Assembly: GCF_024721115.1 (NCBI RefSeq)
Contig: NZ_JAMDHK010000017.1
Coordinates: 1 to 64,000 of the forward strand
Source of the DNA: Salipiger pentaromativorans
GTDB taxonomy: Bacteria; Pseudomonadota; Alphaproteobacteria; Rhodobacterales; Rhodobacteraceae
Direction: 5' to 3'
Length of the DNA stretch: 64,000 nt
Part shown: piece by piece, positions 59,024-64,000 of the stretch
Layout: the number at the start of each line of letters is the position of its first letter
Position numbering within the stretch: the first letter of the stretch is position 1
The notes under the pieces: model-generated
Database searches by the model: none
What the model was told of the DNA's origin: nothing
The model's input: only the letters and a program-made list of their open reading frames with translations
Translations under genes and position numbers: made by a program

Positions 59024-61408
59024 ATGGCGCCGGATATGCTCTCGCGTCTGCTTGCCGGTTACAGCCCGCTCACGGGGGTTGCCGACGAGCTGAAGCGCCC
59101 GGACGGATCGCTTCGCCCGGTCTGGGAACCGCTGATGCGCTACCTCTCCGAGCAGAGCGCCGAGACGCTGGCGCGCGCCTTTGCGCGCGGCGATCAGTAT
59201 CTGCACGATACCGGGGTGTATTTCCGGCAATATACCGGTACGGGATCGACCCTGCGCGACTGGCCTCTGAGCCATGTGCCCGTGGTGATCGGCGAGACGG
59301 AATGGGCGGGGCTGGCCGACGGCATCGCGCAGCGCGCCGAGCTGCTCGAGCGGGTCATGGCCGATCTTTACGGGCCGGGGAATCTGGTGCGCGACGGCTT
59401 TCTGCCTGCCGATCTGGTGGCGCAGAACCCCGAATGGCTGCGCCCGGTGGTGAATATCCGGCCGCGTTCGGGCAAGTTCCTGCATTTCCTCGCCTTCGAG
59501 ATCGGCCGCTCGCCGGATGGGAGCTGGTTCGTGCTGGGCGACCGCACCCAGGCGCCCTCGGGCGCCGGGTTCTCGCTGGAAAACCGCATGGCCTCGAGCC
59601 GGGTCTTCCACGATCTCTTCCCCAAGGCCAATGTCGAGCGGCTGGCGGGGTTCTTCCGCAGCTTCCGCGATGCGATGAACGGTCTGCGCGACGACCCCGA
59701 GGGGCGGGTCGCGATCCTGACGCCGGGCCAGCACACCGACACCTATTACGAACACGCCTATATCGCCCGTTACCTCGGGTTCTCGCTGCTGGAATGCGAG
59801 GACCTGAAGGTGCAGGACGGCAAGCTCTCGGTGCGCACGATCAACGGGCCCGAGCCCGTCAGCGTGCTGTGGCGCCGGCTGGATTCGCGCTTTGCCGATC
59901 CGCTGGAGCTGGACGAGACCTCGGCGCTGGGTACGCCGGGCATGGTCTCGGCGCTGCGCGCGGGCGCGATGGACATGGTGAACTGTCTCGGTTCCGGGGT
60001 GCTCGAGGCGCGGGCGCTGATGGCCTTCCTGCCGCGCATCTGCGAGCATCTGATGGGGGCGCCGCTGCGGCTGCCCAATATCGCCACCTGGTGGTGCGGC
60101 CAGCCCAACGAACGCGCCTATGTGCTGAACAATCTCGAACGGATGATGATCGGACCGGCGCAATCGACCAAGCTGCCCTTCGACATCGACGCCACCACCG
60201 CGCTGGGCGGCAAGTTCCGCGGCACCGCCCACACCTCCGTCGCCGAGTGGATCGAGCGCGAGGGTGCCTCGCTGGTGGGGCAGGAGGCGGTGACGCTCTC
60301 GACCACGCCGGCGATGATCGACGGCAAGCTGGTGCCGCGTCCGATGGTGGTGCGGGTCTTTGCCGCGCGCACGCCCGAGGGCTGGGCGGTGATGCCCGGC
60401 GGCTACGCCCGGATCGGGCGGTCGGGGGATCCGACGGCGCTGGCGATGCAGGCGGGCGGTTCCGTGGCCGATGTCTGGGTCATGGCCGACCAGCCAGTCG
60501 CGCCGGACACGCTGCGCAAGACACCGGCAGGCCCGTTCCTGCGGCGCCTGCCCGGGTTGCTGCCGGCCCGCGCTGCGGACAATCTCTACTGGCTCGGCCG
60601 TTATGTGGAGCGCGCCGAAGGCGGCGTGCGGGTGCTGCGCGCCTATCATCTGCGGCTGGAGGAATATGGCCGCCGCACCGTGCCGCTGGTCGATAGTCTC
60701 GGCCAGTTCCTCGACAATTTCGGGCTCGACCCCGAAGAGCCGATCCCGGGCGCGCTGCTGGGGCAGTTCGACGCCGCGGTCACCTGCGCGAGCAAGGTGC
60801 GCGACCGGTTTTCCACCGATGGCTGGAACGCGCTCAACGATCTGTCGGCCACCGCCCACGATCTGGCGACGCGGGTGCAGCACGGCGACGACGCAGCCCG
60901 CGCCATGGGGGTGCTGCTGCGCAAGACCGCCGGGTTCTCTGGGCTTGTGCACGACAACATGTTCCGCTTCCTCGGCTGGCGCTTCCTGACGCTGGGCCGC
61001 GCGCTGGAACGGGCCGACCAGATCGCCGCCGTGCTGGCCGCCTTCGCCGGTCCGGAGGTTCCGGCGGGCGGGTTCGACGCGGCGGTCGAGATCGGCGACA
61101 GCGTGATGACGCATCGCCGCCGCTATACGGTCGAGACCAACCGCGACACGGTGATCGACCTGCTGGCGCTCGACCGCGACAACCCGCGCTCGATGCTGTT
61201 CCAGCTCGACCGTCTGCGCGAGGAAGAGACCCGGCTGGCCGGGCTGGCGGGGATGCCGCAACTGGGAGAGGCCTCGCGCCATATCCTGAGGTTGCAGACC
61301 GCGCTGGCGGTGGCCACACCGGAAGAAACCACCACCGAGCGGCTGGGCGAGCTGCGTGCCGAGCTGGCCGCGATCTCCGAAGCGCTGACCGCGCAATATC
61401 TGAGCTGA
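59024..61408 (+). CDS. Circularly permuted ATP-grasp / alpha-E domain fusion
   Basis: The protein has 794 residues from the ATG at 59024 (GTG at 59003 possible). The first 480 residues are the circularly permuted ATP-grasp type 2 domain (DUF404/407: DVYFRQYTGTG-like GVYFRQYTGT, ILTPGQHTDTYYEHAYIARYLGF, MGAPLRLPNIATWWCG). The last 310 are the alpha-E helical domain (ADNLYWLGRYVERAEGGVRVLRAY). In many bacteria these two are separate genes. Together with the two transglutaminase genes they form a conserved but uncharacterised ATP-dependent peptide-ligase system. Confidence 0.9.
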   Translation: MAPDMLSRLLAGYSPLTGVADELKRPDGSLRPVWEPLMRYLSEQSAETLARAFARGDQYLHDTGVYFRQYTGTGSTLRDWPLSHVPVVIGETEWAGLADGIAQRAELLERVMADLYGPGNLVRDGFLPADLVAQNPEWLRPVVNIRPRSGKFLHFLAFEIGRSPDGSWFVLGDRTQAPSGAGFSLENRMASSRVFHDLFPKANVERLAGFFRSFRDAMNGLRDDPEGRVAILTPGQHTDTYYEHAYIARYLGFSLLECEDLKVQDGKLSVRTINGPEPVSVLWRRLDSRFADPLELDETSALGTPGMVSALRAGAMDMVNCLGSGVLEARALMAFLPRICEHLMGAPLRLPNIATWWCGQPNERAYVLNNLERMMIGPAQSTKLPFDIDATTALGGKFRGTAHTSVAEWIEREGASLVGQEAVTLSTTPAMIDGKLVPRPMVVRVFAARTPEGWAVMPGGYARIGRSGDPTALAMQAGGSVADVWVMADQPVAPDTLRKTPAGPFLRRLPGLLPARAADNLYWLGRYVERAEGGVRVLRAYHLRLEEYGRRTVPLVDSLGQFLDNFGLDPEEPIPGALLGQFDAAVTCASKVRDRFSTDGWNALNDLSATAHDLATRVQHGDDAARAMGVLLRKTAGFSGLVHDNMFRFLGWRFLTLGRALERADQIAAVLAAFAGPEVPAGGFDAAVEIGDSVMTHRRRYTVETNRDTVIDLLALDRDNPRSMLFQLDRLREEETRLAGLAGMPQLGEASRHILRLQTALAVATPEETTTERLGELRAELAAISEALTAQYLS

Positions 61409-61414
61409 CCGCCG

Positions 61415-62293
61415 ATGAGCCAGGTTTACGACATCACGCTGAAAATCGCGTATCTCTACGAAAGTCCCGCCGCGGCGAGCCACACGCTGCTGCGCATGCT
61501 GCCGCGCAACCTGCCCGAGCAGCAATTGCTCTACGGGGTGGTGACCACCAATCCCGCCCCGGATTATCGGTTGGACGCCATCGACTTCTTTGGCAATCCC
61601 ACGACCGAAGTCAGTCACGAGCAGCGGCTTTCCGAGATCGAGTTCCTGTTCGAAGGGCGGGTGCTGCGGCACGGCCCGGCGGGCGGGCTCGACCTGTCCT
61701 GCGCGCTGGCGTCGCTGCCGCGGGAGGTGGCGCAGATCCAGAGCATCGCGCCCGACAGCCCGCATCACTTCCTCGGCGCCTCGCCGCGCCTGCCCGCCGA
61801 GCCGGAAATCGCCGCTTTCGCGCGGAGTTGCGTAGAACCCGGCATGTCGGCGCTGGCGGCGGCGGAGGCGGTGAGCCTTGCGCTGCACGAGGCGTTCGAT
61901 TTCGACCCCGAGGCGACCGAGGTCACGACCACCCCCATCGAGGCGTTCCGCGCAAGGCGGGGGGTCTGTCAGGACATCAGCCATGTGATGATCACCGCGC
62001 TTCGGGCGCTGGGGATTCCGGCGGGCTATGTGTCGGGCTTCCTGCGCACAATCCCGCCCAAGGGCCAGGAACGGCTCGAAGGGGCGGACGCGATGCATGC
62101 CTGGGTGCGCGCCTGGTGCGGCGGCGAGACCGGATGGGTCGAGTTCGACCCGACCAACGCGATCCGCGCGGGCACCGATCACGTCACCGTGGCGGTGGGC
62201 CGGGATTACTCCGATGTGGCCCCCGCCAAGGGCTCGCTGCGCTCCGAAGGCTCGCACGAGACGACGCATCAGGTGGATGTGGTGCCGATCTGA
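61415..62293 (+). CDS. Transglutaminase-like cysteine protease
   Basis: This 292-residue protein has an N-terminal beta-domain and a transglutaminase core with Cys in RRGVCQDISHV (near residue 188), His in AMHAWVRAWCG and Asp in WVEFDPTNAI. It starts 6 nt after the ATP-grasp/alpha-E stop. Members usually accompany that gene and are thought to cleave, or transfer to, the peptide made by it. Confidence 0.9.
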   Translation: MSQVYDITLKIAYLYESPAAASHTLLRMLPRNLPEQQLLYGVVTTNPAPDYRLDAIDFFGNPTTEVSHEQRLSEIEFLFEGRVLRHGPAGGLDLSCALASLPREVAQIQSIAPDSPHHFLGASPRLPAEPEIAAFARSCVEPGMSALAAAEAVSLALHEAFDFDPEATEVTTTPIEAFRARRGVCQDISHVMITALRALGIPAGYVSGFLRTIPPKGQERLEGADAMHAWVRAWCGGETGWVEFDPTNAIRAGTDHVTVAVGRDYSDVAPAKGSLRSEGSHETTHQVDVVPI

Positions 62294-62391
62294 GGCATGT
62301 CCCGCGGCCGGCGGGACGGATTTACCAATGCTCAACCTGTTTCCGCCTAGACTGCCCGCAGGCGCGGGGCGCGCGGTTCAGGGCAGGGCAT

Positions 62392-63381
62392 ATGAGACGG
62401 ATCGACGAAAAGCTGGCCAAGATCCTCGCGGATAATTACGCGCCGCGCGATTTCATCGTCACCTTCGCCAAGGATGCCGATCTGCTGCGGGGATGCTCGG
62501 CCACCGGGGCCGACGCGCAGGGCCGGCCACGCCCGCTGGCCGCCTACCGCGCCGATGTGAAGCGGGTGATCGAAAGCGATCTGGCCGACATCGTGCTCAC
62601 CTCGCTCTCCACTGCCGAGATGCTGGCCGAGGATGGTGTCTATGCCCGCTCGAACGCGACTCCGGCGGTGCGGCTCAACGATCCGACCGACATGTGGCGC
62701 GTGCGCGGCGGTGCCTATCCGGCACATCCGGCGCTGCCCTTCCGCTCGTCGCGGCTGGATGCGGTCAAGCCGGTGGCCAATCTGGGCCTCTACGGCATGA
62801 CCTTCTACAACGATCCGGCGCAGGATCATGCCACGCTGCGCGCCTATTCCGATTTCCGCGATCTCGCCACGGCAGTGGGCATCCGGCATTTTCTACAGGT
62901 CTCGGATCCGCAATTTCCCATCGCCACCGGCGAGGCCGATTATGCCGCCTACCGCAACGACATCCTGATCCGCAGCCTTGCGGGCATCGCCCGCCGCGAA
63001 CGCCCGATCTTTATCGAGACCGAGTATCTCGGCCCCGCCGCGATGGAGGAGCTGGCGGGCTGGCATCCGGGGCGCCTTGTCATCGGCATCACCGGATGCC
63101 CCACCGGCACCACCCGCGATTGTCTCGAACGGCTGGCACAGGCGGAAAAATACGGCGCGCGGCTGGCGGGGTTCAGCCGTGAAAGTTTCGCCTGCGAAGA
63201 TCCGGTGCTGATGCTCACCGCCATGCGCCGCGTGATCCGCGAGGGGATGGGATCTTTCGAGGCGGTCAGGGCTTATCATGGCGATCTGCAACGCTCCGGA
63301 CAGGTGCCGAACCGGCCGCTTCAGGAGGATGCGGAGCTGACCAGCCCCTTGCTCAAGGCCCATGCCGCCCGCGCCGCCTGA
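62392..63381 (+). CDS. Conserved hypothetical protein, possible TIM-barrel enzyme
   Basis: The protein has 329 residues from the ATG at 62392, after AGGGCAGG. Beta-alpha alternation, VANLGLYGMTFYNDPAQDHATLRAYSDFRDLATAVGIRHFLQV, PIFIETEYLGPAAMEELAGW and VIGITGCPTGTTRDCLERLAQAEKYG suggest an aldolase-like (beta/alpha)8 barrel. I cannot name the family. It lies 98 nt after the transglutaminase gene, co-oriented. It could be part of the same unit or independent. Confidence 0.72.
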   Translation: MRRIDEKLAKILADNYAPRDFIVTFAKDADLLRGCSATGADAQGRPRPLAAYRADVKRVIESDLADIVLTSLSTAEMLAEDGVYARSNATPAVRLNDPTDMWRVRGGAYPAHPALPFRSSRLDAVKPVANLGLYGMTFYNDPAQDHATLRAYSDFRDLATAVGIRHFLQVSDPQFPIATGEADYAAYRNDILIRSLAGIARRERPIFIETEYLGPAAMEELAGWHPGRLVIGITGCPTGTTRDCLERLAQAEKYGARLAGFSRESFACEDPVLMLTAMRRVIREGMGSFEAVRAYHGDLQRSGQVPNRPLQEDAELTSPLLKAHAARAA

Positions 63382-63447
63382 GCGCTTTGCCCTTTCCGCC
63401 GCCGCCGGTCCGGTGCATGACGGGGCAGGGCGCAGGGGAGGCCGGGT

Positions 63448-64000
63448 GTGGAACCGAGCTGGACATTCTGGATCGCGGCAGGCGCCGCCACCTTCTTCGT
63501 GGGCATGTCCAAGGGCGGGCTGCCCATGGTGGCCATGCTGGGGGTGCCGATCCTGTCGGTCTTCATCCCTCCCGCCGCCGCGGCGGGGTTGTTGCTGCCC
63601 ATGTATATCCTGGCGGATGTCTATGCGGTGTGGCTGTTCCGGGGCCAGTATTCGGCGCGCAACCTCAAGATCCTGATCCCGGCCGCGGCCATCGGCATCT
63701 GGGTGGCCTTTCTGCTGGTGTCGCGCGTGCCGGTCGAGGCGAGCAAGCTGGTGGTGGCGCTGATCGGGGTAAGCTATCTTGCCAGCGCGCTGCGCAAACG
63801 GCTGTCGGGCGATTACAGATCCCGCCCGGCGGATGTGCCGAGGGGGCTTTTCTGGGGCGCGCTCTCGGGGTTCACCAGCTATATCAGCCACGCCGGAGGG
63901 CCGCCCTTTCAGGCCTATACCCTGCCGCAGAAACTGCCCAAGATGACCTTTGCCGGCACCGCCACGATCACCTTCGCCTGCATCAACTGGATGAAACTGC
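63448..64000 (+). CDS. TauE/SafE-family membrane exporter, N-terminal part (cut by window edge)
   Basis: A GTG start at 63448 follows GGGGAGG. The 184 codons seen encode at least five hydrophobic helices and the TauE/SafE features AAGAATFFVGMSKGGLPMVAMLGVPILS and GFTSYISHAGGPPFQAYTLPQKL. This family exports sulfite, sulfoacetate or other organic acids, or acts as a 4-toluenesulfonate-type uptake factor. The substrate cannot be told. The C-terminal part is outside the window. Confidence 0.87.
   Translation, partial: MEPSWTFWIAAGAATFFVGMSKGGLPMVAMLGVPILSVFIPPAAAAGLLLPMYILADVYAVWLFRGQYSARNLKILIPAAAIGIWVAFLLVSRVPVEASKLVVALIGVSYLASALRKRLSGDYRSRPADVPRGLFWGALSGFTSYISHAGGPPFQAYTLPQKLPKMTFAGTATITFACINWMKL

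Noticed and set aside
56011-62335. Two minus-strand frames of about 1000 and 1159 residues opposite the transglutaminase/ATP-grasp genes
   Set aside because: They are shadows of codon bias with no recognisable domain, and they run across several convincing plus-strand genes and their boundaries.

Overview
The window is a high-GC (roughly two-thirds G+C) chromosomal segment whose gene families and synteny point to an alphaproteobacterium of the Rhodobacteraceae (Roseobacter group). Pointers are the acs/liv/short-chain-fatty-acid-regulator block, DUF2312, the paired YeeE/YedE genes, a PhrB-type iron-sulfur photolyase and many ATGA stop/start overlaps. No species call is possible from the sequence alone. 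I saw no prophage, insertion sequence, rRNA or CRISPR array; there is one tRNA gene (Thr, TGT).

Layout. 1-7460: acetyl-CoA synthetase (cut by the left edge) behind a five-gene Liv-type ABC importer, divergent from a RamB/ScfR-type regulator. 7565-10916: response regulator, small membrane protein and a CrbS-like SSS-transporter/histidine kinase, probably the acetate sensor for that block. 11007-12149: an orphan FliM/FliN-domain protein. 12166-14417: persulfide/thiosulfate detoxification operon with a SqrR/BigR-like operator. 14559-15151: DksA-like zinc-finger protein behind an FNR-type box. 15273-22107: odd multifunctional beta-oxidation protein, small conserved proteins and an orphan Fe3+ permease. 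22157: tRNA-Thr. 22275-29190: LysR regulator divergent from a Ugp-type importer operon that also encodes a GpdQ-like phosphodiesterase and a HAD phosphatase. 29253-37419: stress and lipid region: PhrB photolyase with a DUF2256 gene broken by an amber codon, then an overlapping operon (FAD oxidoreductase, DUF1365, Cfa/UfaA methyltransferase, SDR, TspO-like) divergent from an ECF sigma/anti-sigma pair that closely resembles mycobacterial SigK-RskA. 37452-41229: small and WD40 proteins. 41352-55362: an extra rpoN and a large propane-monooxygenase-type (soluble di-iron monooxygenase) locus. 55579-63381: transglutaminase/DUF2126, circularly permuted ATP-grasp/alpha-E and transglutaminase genes, an uncharacterised peptide-modification or amidoligase system, then an unknown gene and a TauE-type exporter cut by the right edge.

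How the parts work together. The centre of gravity is the monooxygenase locus: large subunit, reductase, small subunit, coupling protein, amidohydrolase, DUF59 protein, a dedicated GroEL-like chaperonin and a zinc alcohol dehydrogenase, followed by a Tat-exported GMC alcohol oxidase-type pair. This would oxidise a small alkane, ketone or phenol to an alcohol and onward. The adjacent rpoN, a candidate -24/-12 promoter and upstream GTAAC repeats suggest sigma-54 control, although no enhancer-binding activator is in the window. The most striking regulatory locus is the SigK-RskA-like pair. Its sigma factor has two cysteines exactly 50 residues apart, at the places equivalent to the redox disulfide I recall for mycobacterial SigK, and it faces the same amine-oxidase/DUF1365/UfaA gene set found beside mycobacterial sigK.
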